A program made the translations under genes and the position numbers. Below, piece after piece: positions 1 through 10,725 of a DNA stretch of 64,000 nucleotides. The DNA comes from Combretum micranthum (Eukaryota; Streptophyta; Magnoliopsida; Myrtales; Combretaceae). The stretch is from contig JAMXBD010002495.1 in assembly GCA_024138025.1 (NCBI GenBank), forward strand, positions 62,001-126,000, read 5' to 3'. Each line of letters starts with the position of its first letter. The stretch's first letter is position 1. Under the pieces are notes generated by a model. It was not told the origin of the DNA and did not search any database. It was given only the letters and a program-made list of their open reading frames with translations.

Positions 1-1962
1 TTTGTTTCAACAAACTTTACTTTCCCAAAAATCAAAGAGAACTTACCATGATTTAGCAAAACTATTCTATTTTGAAAAAGTCTTTTAAAAACCATAAGAA
101 GGCTTTTTTGCAAAATTTATTTTAAATATTGATAATTATTTGTTATACAAATTTTTCTTAAAAACTAAATTTAAAAGAAACTCCCTAACAAAGAAATAAA
201 TAAACTTTGAATCAAGTTAGAAGATCAAAATAATTATCAAAACAATACTTGAGAAATTATAGTGCAAATAACACTAGCAAGAGGTTTTTCTAAAGGAAAA
301 TTCAAAAGTTTATTTTTATGAAAACCACCTAAGAAACTACTAAATAGAACATAAAGATACTCATTTTAAATAAACTAAAAAGTTATGATTTTATCTCAAG
401 AATTTACAAAAAGAAAATTTTTAACTTTTGATTTTTCACACATTCAAAAGACATTGTTTTTTATAAAGCCATAGTTTGGACAACAAAACTTGAATCATGC
501 ATGAGATATGAGTTTGTATATGTATAAAAAGGGTTTTTTAATCTATATTGGTAACTAAGTAATTATCAAATGATTTTTGAATGAGTTGAGGTTTGAAATG
601 ATTGTTTTTAGGTTAGAATTTTCGTAGTGAATCTGGTCACCTATGTTTTCCGACCTAAAAGACCTTGTTTGATAGAAATAACCTTATAAATGGATAGGTC
701 TTTTCAAATAGGTAGAAAACGGTATATAATATGTGCAATTATGAGTTAAATGAGCAAGTTATGGCCATTTTAAATTGGAATTGTCTTCCATACGAATTTT
801 GACGAACTTAATGACATAGTTTTGTCAAATTTTAATAGAACTATCAAGAAATACTCATTGTGGGTATTTTCTTGTTTAGGTGATTGTGAGGAGAATCTCT
901 CGTATCTACAAGACTACTTTGATTGAAGATCGGTGAACCCATGGCCAAGTGAGTTTCATTTCCATAACATATCTTACGTGATTGTGCTTATAGTCTAGAA
1001 GCACTAGATTTAAGGAAAAGATTGAATGATATGCATGTAATATCGTTTGAATGAATGATAAGAATACTGAAATGAGAATTGATTATAATCAATGCTTGAT
1101 TTAGTTTAGAACTTGATTTGTCTAAAATTTTATGGTCACCTTAAATTGTTAATAATCATGCTATGAGCTTTTAATTAAACTAAAATCATGCATATCACTT
1201 GTGAGTCACATTGCATGGGATCACTACTCTTGTGGGGAAAGGGGTAGTGGTATGATCGTTGGATCTTAATTAAAGCTTCAGGACGTTTGGTTAGAAGCAT
1301 ATTAATTAAAGCTTTAGGATGTTTGATTAGAAGCACATTAACTAAAGCTTCGGGACGTTTGGTTAGAAGCATATAAATTGCCGCCCTTAACCCAGAGTGG
1401 TGACGTAAATCCATTCAATATATGATTATCGAAAAATCATATGTCTTGTATACTCATGTGGTTGTTGCATTTCACTTGGTTGATTGAATAACTTATTTGA
1501 TTATTGCTATTCAAGTATACTCATCTGTAGAAATAATTCTCACTAAGCTAATAGCTTATACCCTTGTAGCTATTTGCTGCAATTTCCCTACCTTTGGCTG
1601 AAGCCATGTGGGCTATGTACCCGGGTACCCCCCTTTTTTTTAAGAAGTTTTTGAAGTCCAACACTAGTATAGGTGTAGACTTCTAGGGAAAACTTATTGT
1701 ATACGATATAGCTTTATTATTGTACTTTTAGCGAGGGAATGCCCCCAAGATCCTTATAAGATTTTATATTTATGAATTAATATTATGATTTCCATTTCTT
1801 AATTGTTACTGTATTTCTTAAGCTTCATATTTCAAAGTATGGTCCACTAAAATTATAAGAGCACGTCTTACATTTAATATAAATGACTAAGGTTGTCATA
1901 CTTAAGCTTTAATATTGAATGCTGTGGATTGTTACGTTTATGATACTCTTTGGGGCGTGACA
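1..1962 (-). mobile_element. Partial very long LTR, reverse orientation, truncated by window edge
   Basis: Read on the minus strand this begins TGTCACGCCCC at 1962 and matches, in order and with clear divergence, the first 2 kb of the 4.5-kb solo LTR at 25361-29892. Shared landmarks are a GGTATAAGCTA...GCTTAGTGAGA block, an AATGGATTTACG block, a GGCCATAACTTG block and a GATCACCTAAA...AAATACCC block. The far end is outside the window, so whether it is a solo LTR or the edge of a full element cannot be decided. No coding sequence is supported inside it. Confidence 0.7.
1265..1372. repeat. 36-bp tandem repeat, three copies
   Basis: Three near-identical 36-bp units (1265-1300, 1301-1336, 1337-1372), each containing AATTAAAGCTT, GGACGTTTGGTTAGAAGCA or close variants. 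Because 36 is a multiple of three, the minus strand reads as an apparent 12-residue peptide repeat. I take that as a by-product, since it lies inside an LTR and has no other coding support. Confidence 0.85.
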
Positions 1963-2215
1963 TTATAAATTGCAAATTATAAAAAAAAAATTTTGAAAAT
2001 GGAAAAGAAAACACATTAATAATGAAGATGTAATAAATACCTAAAACTTTCAAAATTGATAACTTTCTAATTAACTGTGTAAAACAACCACATATTATAA
2101 ATTGCAAAATTTAAAAAAAAAACTCAAAATTAAAAGAACATTACGGACTAAGAAGTACAAAATACCTAAAACTTTCAAAATTGATAACTTTCTAATTAAT
2201 GATGTAATGGACTAA
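1962..2215. repeat. 132-bp imperfect tandem duplication next to the LTR end
   Basis: ATTATAAATTGCAAA occurs at 1962 and again at 2094. The two following segments share the block CCTAAAACTTTCAAAATTG and TAACTTTCTAATTAA at the same spacing, giving a period of 132 bp. It abuts the CA end of the partial LTR. Function unknown. Confidence 0.7.
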
Positions 2216-2978
2216 GTAAGTAGAGAAAAAAAATGTATTTAAAAAAAAAGAAAAAGAACAGGGCATGGTGCATAGATGATTTAATGTTAAAGTGAGATAT
2301 TTTATATGTCACTTGTTAAAGCATGTTTTCACTCTATAGTCAATATAAAAATTTAAAGTAATAAAATAGATAATTTTACAATCAAGATTTCACACACAAA
2401 CTAAAAAAAAGAAAAAATTAGTAAAGTGTGTGTTATCAAAAATAAAGTTCTCAAAATCTATATATATATATATATATGAAGATAAATTTAAAATTAAACT
2501 TGCTTACTAAAATAACAAATGTTAAAGATGATATTTTTTTAATGCATATCGCATAACTTCCCTTTTAATGGAACATAAAAAAAAAAAAAACCATCAAACA
2601 TTGTAAATAAAGATAGGAGATGAACAAACCATTATAATTGGAATAGAGAGTGTATTATTAAAGATAGATTGATAATTGCAGTTTGAAAATAAAGAAAAAG
2701 GAAAATGAATTGGGAGAAAATAAAGGATAGCTATAAAATAGAAGAAAAATATATGGGAGAGAGAAGAAAGAGTAGAAGTGGAAAAAAATGGGTAAAGACA
2801 ATAGTAAAATGATAGAATACCACAAAGAGAGATATAAAGAACCTATAATATATATGGTAAATTTATGAGCAATTTTCCTTATTGAAAAATATTGAAAGGA
2901 TTTTATAAACGAAAGCGTATTAAAACATTAAAAGCTTTAGAAACTAAATAATATAAATAGATTATTCTCTTAAAATAC
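2216..2978. other. AT-rich intergenic DNA with a TA microsatellite
   Basis: No gene is visible. It holds poly(A) stretches, a (TA)n run at about 2458-2477 and purine-rich stretches at 2690-2800. Confidence 0.6.
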
Positions 2979-3425
2979 CATTGTTGTCAAAATCAGCCCG
3001 GACCAGTCGGTTCAACTGAAACCAGCACTAATACCGAGCTGGGTCTTGCATATGACTTATTTTTGCATTGAATCAGTGGGACCCGGGTCAACTTGGGCAA
3101 TCGAATCGAGTTGAACCAGGAAACTCGGACCAATTGACCTAGGAAAAAAAAACTAGAAATTGAAATATTTATTCATACATTATTATAAATTTATAAAATA
3201 TAATCATTATATCATGCTTATTTAATAATTAATTGATGAATTTGATCCAAATATAGATTTAATTAAGTGATGTCGTATATATTAGTCTTTTATAATTAAA
3301 TTATCCTTTATATTTTTACTTTTTCGTGACATCGGTTCAACTCCTAGTTTAACCCAGTTCGACCACTTAATCCTTGACCCCTTAACTTGTTCTAATTAAA
3401 CCCCAGTCCAATTTTGATAACATTG
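2979..3425. mobile_element. hAT-like MITE with perfect 8-bp target duplication
   Basis: The 447-bp element starts CATTGTTGTCAAAAT and ends with the reverse complement of CAATGTTATCAAAAT, so it has imperfect terminal inverted repeats of about 15 bp. Both ends are flanked by TAAAATAC (2971-2978 and 3426-3433), an 8-bp duplication as in hAT transposons. No transposase frame is present, so it is non-autonomous. The inner half is relatively GC-rich with repeated GTTCAACT/GACC words. The hAT assignment rests on duplication length only. Confidence 0.75.
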
Positions 3426-3433
3426 TAAAATAC

Positions 3434-4058
3434 TATCAATTTTAGTTAACGATTGAGATTATGTTAAAAAAAATAATGTTATAATGATTTTGGTAAAAAA
3501 AGGAAGCACAAATGTTGTAATGATATTATAAATATTAGAAAAATTATAGAAGTATAATTTATATTTTACTACTTTTACAAACAAGGTTATGGGAAAATAA
3601 TTATTTATTAACAAATTATGAAAATACTGTTAGATGGAAAATAATAAAAAAAAAGGTAATTTGAACCCATCTCTTCAAGATACGAGTTTAGATTCTATTA
3701 AACTCGTCTTTAAAGAGACAAATTAACACATAAACTCGTTACTTGAAAAGACGAGTTCCCATCTTGTTAACACTCTTTTCAAGAAATGAATTTGTTATAA
3801 TTCAAACTCATCTCTTTAAAAAACAACTTTGACTTACCTATTTTTAGGATTGCTTTCGATTTAATGTCATTTTAGTCATTCTTAATTAAAATTTAATAAT
3901 TTTTTATTTAACCTTTCACAAGTATATGACCTGTCTTATAACTATTTGTTAATATTACTTTGGAGTCTTGTGCAAACTTCTATTTCATAATAATAATAAT
4001 TAATTTCATAAAGTTTCATTTATCAAAATTATTTAATTAGATAATTTAATAAGAAAAG
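3434..4058. other. AT-rich intergenic DNA with short inverted repeats
   Basis: No gene seen. At 3660-3830 words of the type AACTCGTCTCTT and AAGACGAGTT recur in both orientations, suggesting a decayed foldback repeat. A related segment appears near 43960-44090. Confidence 0.4.
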
Positions 4059-4420
4059 GGTTAACATAAAAATGGCAACTAAAATTTTGCAAAAAGTTTA
4101 ATTAAGTATTTGAAGTTTGGTTTTAAATAATTTAGTACTTGAACTTTTGCAAAAATTTCAATTAGATACTTGAAGTTTGGTTTTGAATAATCTAGCACTT
4201 GAAGAAAGTTTTTGTGTGTATAGTTTTCCTACCTGATTGAAATTATTTTAGGAAAAATAAAAGTAAAAACTTGCTTCACGTAATAAATTGTTAAAATCAA
4301 ACTTCAGGTAGGAAAAATGTACGTGAAAACTTACTTCATGTATCAAATTACTAAAAACCAAACTTTAGGTACTTGATCAAACATTTTGTGAAAGTTGAGG
4401 TACCATTTTTGACATTATCC
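4059..4420. mobile_element. Foldback MITE, about 360 bp
   Basis: The left end (GGTTAACATAAAAATGG) and the reverse complement of the right end (GGATAATGTCAAAAATGG) match. The inverted similarity continues inward through the AAGTTTGGTTTT and TAGTACTTGA blocks, so the whole element can fold on itself. The flanks (TAAGAAAAG left, AAAGAAAAG right) agree at 8 of 9 bases, as an aged 9-bp duplication might. No coding capacity. Confidence 0.6.
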
Positions 4421-5463
4421 TAAAAGAAAAGGAAAGGAAAAAGTTGAAATAACAATTTCTTGCATTTGGTTTACTAAAATGGAATTATGTGAAATAAATA
4501 AGAAAATCCTATTACTTCTTATTGTTGTCTAATATGAACTACAGGCTTCTCAAGTTGAGTCTAACCCATTAATCATCTAGGCTGACCTAATAAGCTAATG
4601 TCCTATTTATATCAACAAAAATCTCAAGCTTTGCTAAGACGCTCTTTACCCTAGTTTGAAGAATTGATTAACCCCTCAACACCTACTTAGCACTTGGTAC
4701 TCGGCACTCGGCACTCGGCATTCGGCTTAGTTTCTCTTGACATGCCCTCATCACTCAAGTTTAACACGTGTTATGAATATTAGTGGGTCTACACTATGTC
4801 TACCATAACTATCGCTAGCTGCTCATTCCCCATGATTCCATAGCACCTAACTGCTAAGGATCCACCGGCTATAAGTATCTCCCACTACTTTATGAGAATG
4901 GTATTGTCACCTAAACTATGTTTCTCCTACATCCATTAACTCTCAAATCAACATACTTGCTAACTTAAGCATCAGAGCGCATTGAACCCAACCCGATGTA
5001 CCAAGAATCATGTTTTGCTTTGTAGGCCTACTAAGCTTGTAAGCCCAACCCAGATAATCTCTCTTTAGCCTCTATTGGATTAGAACCAGCAATACTTACA
5101 ATCACCAAAAAAATCGTCACCCGTGATAAAATAGTACTTTTTTTTCCAAAAAATAACCTCCTCATAAAAGAACGGAATTGTTATTCCTTTTAAGAGTTTC
5201 ATGGTTTTATATCCTTTCATGCCTCACGCTTATACTTCTATATGCATATATAGTGGTGTTGATGTGCTTTATCCCAAAGCATGACACTATTTGCTTGTTT
5301 ATTGTACTATAATAACAATTCTATTATAGTTTCATTACTGATGGAAAGCTATTATGGCTTTAAACACCATAATAGCGATATCATAAGAGATCTCCATTAC
5401 AAAAAAACATTGAACAGATATTCTTTACCCAACTATATGAATGGCAATTTAATATATGAATTG
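4421..5463. other. Intergenic DNA without a recognised gene
   Basis: About 1 kb with no supported reading frame. A short CGGCACT-type direct repeat lies at 4698-4725. The stretch ends at the TCTTT target duplication of the large element that begins at 5469. Confidence 0.5.
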
Positions 5464-5468
5464 TCTTT

Positions 5469-6130
5469 TGTGAATGGGCTTAAGATATAAATATTATTAT
5501 TTACATATTTGGGCTTGACTCGCAGACTAGGTGACAAGGCCCGTGAGTTCGACTTAGTCATTTGGATGGCTTAAGGAAATTTAGTTTAGTGGGCTCAGAG
5601 CAGGATCTTTAGATCGGTCAATCATGTCCAACCTTTTTCAAGTAGGCTCATGCATACATGACAATGGATATTAGCCTTAGCCCATATGGAGCTCGAGCTC
5701 ATTTGGGACAATCATGAATTTAACTTACTCTATCTCATCCATCAATCACTAACATGATCTTACGGTCATCGTCTATGTCAAATGTCTATGAATATTCAAC
5801 CACTCCTCATTTTAGAACTTCTGGAGAAAGAAGATGAACATCATTCCATAGAGGTAGCTTCATTCATAAAGATCAAACGAGGCAACTCAAGTATGTTACT
5901 ATTTCAATTGCTCAAGAAATGCAAAAATAATATGTAAGGTCTACTTAAGCTCCCTTATCTATCATTTATGCATTTGACATATTGAGATCGACTATTTCTC
6001 TACCATGTTGTTCTCTCTAAGTCATCCCATCATCAAGTGCTCTCTCTTCAGCAACACTCTGAACTCATGTTCAAGACACGAGGTCCACATGACATGTGCA
6101 CGACTACCTTAAAAAAACCCTACATCAACA
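5469..6130 (+). repeat. 5' LTR of the large Tat-like element
   Basis: This starts TGTGAATGGG and ends CATCAACA. It aligns along its whole length with 30117-30771, for example TTAAGATATAAATATTATT, CCACTCCTCATTTTA, CATTCCATAGAGG and AAAGATCAAAC at the same relative positions. The two LTRs have clear substitutions and small indels, so the insertion is old. No internal gene. Confidence 0.85.
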
Positions 6131-6133
6131 TTT

Positions 6134-6150
6134 TGGTGACTCCACTAAGG
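6134..6150 (+). other. Primer-binding site of the Tat-like element
   Basis: TGGTGACTCCACTAAGG begins three bases after the LTR end. It resembles the TGGYGACTCC-type primer sites of Tat/Ogre elements. The exact tRNA was not verified. Its position marks 5469-6130 as the 5' LTR on the plus strand. Confidence 0.6.
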
Positions 6151-6689
6151 ATTGCTAAACTTGACACATTTGTGATGGAACCTCTAAGAAGAAAGCCAAC
6201 TAACTTCAACGATAGTACGAATCAAGATGGTGATAACATTAACCTTGACATGATTGAATAAATCATGCCAAGACTTGAGAATAAAAATCCTAATATTAAT
6301 GCTATCCGTACTTGCTAAAACGCAAGATGTTACCTTGACAACGTACACATAATGCCTGTTATGCAATAGAATAATGCATAACTAATGCAAACAATGTTGA
6401 AGAATACTAGTATACTGAAGATGGCTGCCAATGCTTCTACATACCAAGGTGCAACTTTGTAGGCTTTTCCTTTGCTGCACAGCAAAGTACGTCCTCTTTA
6501 TCTAAGTCAGCTATCCCTCTATCACACCTAACTCTCTCTCTAACCATTGATGTGAATACCCTCATGGAGTAGATGAGTAAACACGGCCACCATTAGTTGC
6601 AATCAAGTAATAAGCAGCATTTGAAGCTATGCATGAGAGAATCTACCTTCTAGGTTATCATCATCATGCATTCCTTCTTGTACTACCCT

Positions 6690-7010
6690 GGATGAGATCA
6701 CCTTAAGCCTAGGCACTGTCATGGCATCTTAACACTTGCACTTTAAGCCCAGGCATAACCTTATCATCTTGGCTTTCGCACCTTAAGCCCTAACGTCATG
6801 GCTTCCATACCTTAAGTCCACACAACGCCCTGGCATCTCGACTTCCATGCCTTAAGCCCTGGTAAAGCCCTAGCATCTTGGCTTCTGCACCTTAAGCCAT
6901 GGTGACGCCATAGCATGATGGCTTCTTACCTTAAGCCTAGGCATTTCCCTAACACCTCAACTTTTATGCCTTAAGTCTTGCACTAACCTAATAACTTTCC
7001 CTATGCACCT
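6690..7010. repeat. Degenerate tandem repeat built on CCTTAAGCC, about 30-47 bp per unit
   Basis: The word CCTTAAG or a close variant recurs about eight times between 6700 and 6975. It alternates with GGCATCTTGGCTTC-type words, with irregular spacing of about 30-47 bp. It lies in the interior of the Tat-like element where no coding sequence is recognised. Confidence 0.7.
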
Positions 7011-7599
7011 TATCATCATGCTCTAAGCCTAAATGATGTAGTAACTTAATGAAGCTTGCTATCAAGTGATTTCTTAGTTGAGACAATGAGCAATATACTA
7101 CACTAAAGATTAAATAACAAGTTCCTTAGAAGTACTTCTACTTCCTTAAACATGAAAGGAATGTAAGGTTGTCATACAATGATATAACTCCCTTACTATG
7201 ACTAGATGATTTGGGTTCACTCCTTCCTTCTATACTATGCAATTGCCCGGTTTCTTAGTAAAATGAGTAAATTAGGGGCATGATCACATGAAGCAAATCC
7301 TTTTCTTTTTGCATCCTTACTACACCAAATTGCTGTCTTCTCACATCATGACATGTCAACAATCGAGGGAAAAATGATATCAGAAGGGAAATTCCTTGTC
7401 AAATTATGCTGAACTTGAACAATGCCTATTGAATAATTTTCTCACACGGTGCTCTCCATGTAAGAGACCTTGGCATGCCACCATGATGAATACTTCGCGA
7501 GTGCTCTATACAATTCTTATTATGCAATAGCATTTGTTGAATCGTTGTAATGGTCTTTGCTCTCTAACATATAGTTAATCCACATCTGAACACCAAACT

Positions 7600-8500
7600 T
7601 TCATCATTCATGATGATCATCTTGGAATTGGCAAAGACAACGTCCTTAGTAAAAGCATTGACGTCTAAGTGCATGACAACCTGTTAAGCTTGTGTACCGC
7701 AGATTGGTAAGAGTATTAACACCCAAGCATGTTACAAGCCATTGCAATTGGCAAAGACATCCTCGTTAGTAACTCATATCGGGTGGTCAAGTAGCGAAAA
7801 ATACCCCATGACAAATAAAACCAGAGTTTTTTATCCTAAACAAAGAATGTCACTATCGCTACTTAAACACAGATGAATACCTTTTCGAAAGGGATTGTTT
7901 AAATACCATCATTGGCAAGTAAAAACCTTACTCCAGTGCGTTAAATGTTATAAGAGGTCCCTCAGATCATTTATTCTAAGCAACCTAATATTCATGATAT
8001 TTTCACAAAAAGGCTCCACAGATCGTAAGAATCTCGACAACCTTATGATGATAATACGCTTAATGACCTATAGGAGGTTGGGTCAATCATAATCATCATA
8101 TCTTATACATCATTGCTACTTAGTAAGACCATAGTCCCTTAGGTGCGCGATGATACAGCTATGATATGCTGACTAGTAGAAGCATCATCTCCTAAGTGCA
8201 TGACAACACAATGTCACACAAACACATGGTGTAAAGTAATTTTTGGAAAACATATGATGAATGGTTAAGTATTGTGAAATCCTCTCTTAACCAACTACAT
8301 TTGATTACTAAGACGGCAAGCCTATAAAGCACATGATACTATCGTTGCTTACCGTACAATCAATCTATTACTCTAAGAGCTAATATTGTTGCTAGTAAGT
8401 GAAAGCACTACTCCAATATGTGACACAATAGTCATAGTATTTCTCATTACTCCATGACTTACTACTACTAAGTGAAAGCACTACTTCCTAAGCGCAATCT
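7600..8500. repeat. Degenerate interspersed repeat tract (AAGTGAAAGCACTACT-type units)
   Basis: Variants of CTACTAAGTGAAAGCACTACT and CCTAAGTGCATGACAAC recur at about 7650, 8170, 8395 and 8465, mixed with unique sequence. Open frames here are short and unsupported. It is probably the non-coding repeat tract of the Tat-like element. Confidence 0.5.
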
Positions 8501-8971
8501 CACACTACTAATGCTTGAGCGGCATCTTGATGTTCACAATATGAACATCAAGCAAGTAAAAGCAATACAAAACAAGAATCATGAAAAGTCAAGAAAAACA
8601 ATATATTCATTAAAAAAAGTATGCAGACATATTATTCAAAAATGGAAACAAAACGAATTAGCATGTCTAAACTATGGCTTGCAATCTAAGCCTACTACGT
8701 ATACACTCAACACCCTCATCTCCTAATAAAGTCCTTATCTTAGTCTATACTGCTACAATCTCCTTTGAATCTTCTGCAACTTCATCATCAACCTATCATG
8801 ATGGTTCTTGGCATCTCAATAACTCAGCAACCTTTTAGACTTGGTAGCAATTGACCACAAGATATCAACTTTGAATTGCAACAAATGAGCTCCCTCATAA
8901 ATTTGATAAGTCACTTTAGCTTAACTTCTAATAAAGAACTCTAGCTCCTATCCATCAACAACATGGTGCCA

Positions 8972-9126
8972 CTAAATGAGAAAGCACAGTAAAGCCAAGA
9001 AATAAGTTGTCTCCTCTAATGCATCATAAACCTCTAGAGTTGCTACCATGTTTTCACAAGATATGCCAGCAACTGGGAGAGGAAGGAACTTAATAAGTAC
9101 ATTGACATTAGATGCACGCTTACTAC
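8972..9126 (-). pseudogene. C-terminal part of the antisense PMD-type frame, cut off by the Copia insertion
   Basis: On the minus strand the frame that ends abruptly at the Copia junction (19706) continues without frame change at 9126, counting one copy of the ACTAC duplication. It runs about 50 codons to a TAG at 8972-8974. The two pieces were thus one open frame before the Copia element arrived. No domain is recognised in this short tail. It is now non-functional because 10.6 kb separates the halves. Confidence 0.6.
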
Positions 9127-10678
9127 TGTTAGGTTCTCTTTATTTTATTTTGATGATAACAAAAGAAGAATAAAATATAATAAGATTTATTAAGTACGCA
9201 GTCAGATTCTCAGACAGTAAGTCAGAAAGTAAGGTTTTGATCTTTTGAACATCAGATACTAAGAAAATTCAAGGTGAAATATTAATATATCAGACGAAGG
9301 TTAGACTTTCTGGTTCTTCATCAGACAGTATAAAAAGCTGTCAAGTTCAGATCAGGTTTTTCTAAATCGGATTTATTGGATTGATTTCTCGCTTAAGTAA
9401 TTGATTGAAGGCCTAGCTCCTTTATTAGATATTAGAGAGTATATCTAATACGTGTCACAAGGAGGATTAAAATTTATAGGGATTTTGAACTTTCAAGATG
9501 TTTATTTTACTGTTCATCTTCTTCAAGAAGCTTGCTGTTTCATACGTGCAGTAATTTCTTCTAACTTCTTCATATCATGAGAATTGTATCAAGCTGAAGA
9601 TTGTTGTTAAAAAACTCACTGGATAAGGTACATATCTAAACTCGGATTTTGTGGAAGATTTGAAAATTTCAAATCTGTTCTAAATCGGTAAGGATATGGA
9701 TCTTTTCAAACTGTGTGATATCTTTTTAGTTACAGCAATAACTCATCTTGTTCCCAGTATCAGGAAAATATTCCAGCAAAGAACCTTAACGGAATTCTCT
9801 CAAGATTTGTTTTTCAAAATACGAGATAATTTCTCTCTATCTATCTCTCTCTCCTCGAATCTTTTACCAACCAAAGTTGTATTTCTGAAGATATTACTGG
9901 ATATCATTATACTCTCCAACGGCAAATTTTGTTTGATGGATAAGGATGAAGTTGTTGAAGTTCGTTGAACTGAAGGAAAAGATCAGGATATTATATATAT
10001 GTAAAAATTCAGAAGAATGATAACAAAGATACGAGATTGAAAAAACCCAGAATTACACGAGCTGAAATTTTACTTTCAATATTATACTTCTACTTCATCA
10101 GACGTTCCGTCAGACACTAGTCAAATACTAGTCAAACACTTTGTCAAAGCTCCAAAACTACTTTCTTCTGTGTTCTTGTGCTCAAATAATTAGGTGTCTA
10201 TTGTAACTCTTGATTGAAGATTCTCTACTCTTGTATGTGAGGGAGAGTTGTTGAGAGATTACAAATAATCTTGTATCTGTGTTTAGCCAATGATATAGGC
10301 TTGTGAGACAAACAATTCGATTGGTGTTTGTAATCTCTTTTTGATTTTGGATTAGTGGAACGACCCTTGGAAACTGATTCCCCACATGAGCTGAAGAGAG
10401 GACGTACTCGCAAGGAGGAACCTCTATAAATTTCTGGGCTCATTTAATTTTCTGCACTTACTACTCTGCAATTTTATTTATTATAATTGTTTATTGTTGT
10501 TCAAATCTTTTTCTTATTAAGTTCTACAAAGCAACAATATTTATTTAAGTTATAATCTGATTCTCTAAATTATTTTTAAAAGAAATTTTCAAAGTTGTTA
10601 ATTTTGTTAGTGTTTTCAAAAATTTTTTAAAAACAAACAATTCACCCCCCCCTCTTGTTTGCATATTTGGGACCAACA
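9127..10678 (+). repeat. 5' LTR of the Sirevirus-like element
   Basis: 1552 bp, starting TGTTAGGTTC and ending GACCAACA. It is highly similar to 18121-19705, with scattered small indels and substitutions. A TATAAA at 10425-10430, about 250 bp before the end, is a candidate promoter element. It contains TCAGAC motifs in 12-bp phase at 9210/9222 and 10098/10110. Confidence 0.93.
10425..10430 (+). promoter_or_regulatory. Candidate TATA box of the Copia LTR
   Basis: The sequence CTCTATAAATTTCT is conserved in both LTRs (TATAAA at 10425-10430 and 19449-19454). Its distance from the LTR end would leave an R-U5 of roughly 220 bp. This is a motif match only. Confidence 0.35.
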
Positions 10679-10680
10679 TT

Positions 10681-10692
10681 TGGTATCAGATC
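10681..10692 (+). other. Primer-binding site, initiator-Met type
   Basis: TGGTATCAGATC lies two bases after the 5' LTR. It matches the TGGTATCAGAGC complement of plant initiator-Met tRNA except at one base. This is the usual primer of plant Copia elements. Confidence 0.85.
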
Positions 10693-10725
10693 AAGTTCTT
10701 TTTAAAAAAAAAAAAAGTGATCAAT

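Noticed and set aside
1175..1414. Minus-strand 79-codon frame with a peptide repeat
   Set aside because: It comes from a 36-bp tandem repeat inside an LTR; no homology or start context.
1264..8500. CRISPR-like array from the direct repeats
   Set aside because: Repeats are contiguous or degenerate with no unique equal-length spacers, and the DNA is plant nuclear.
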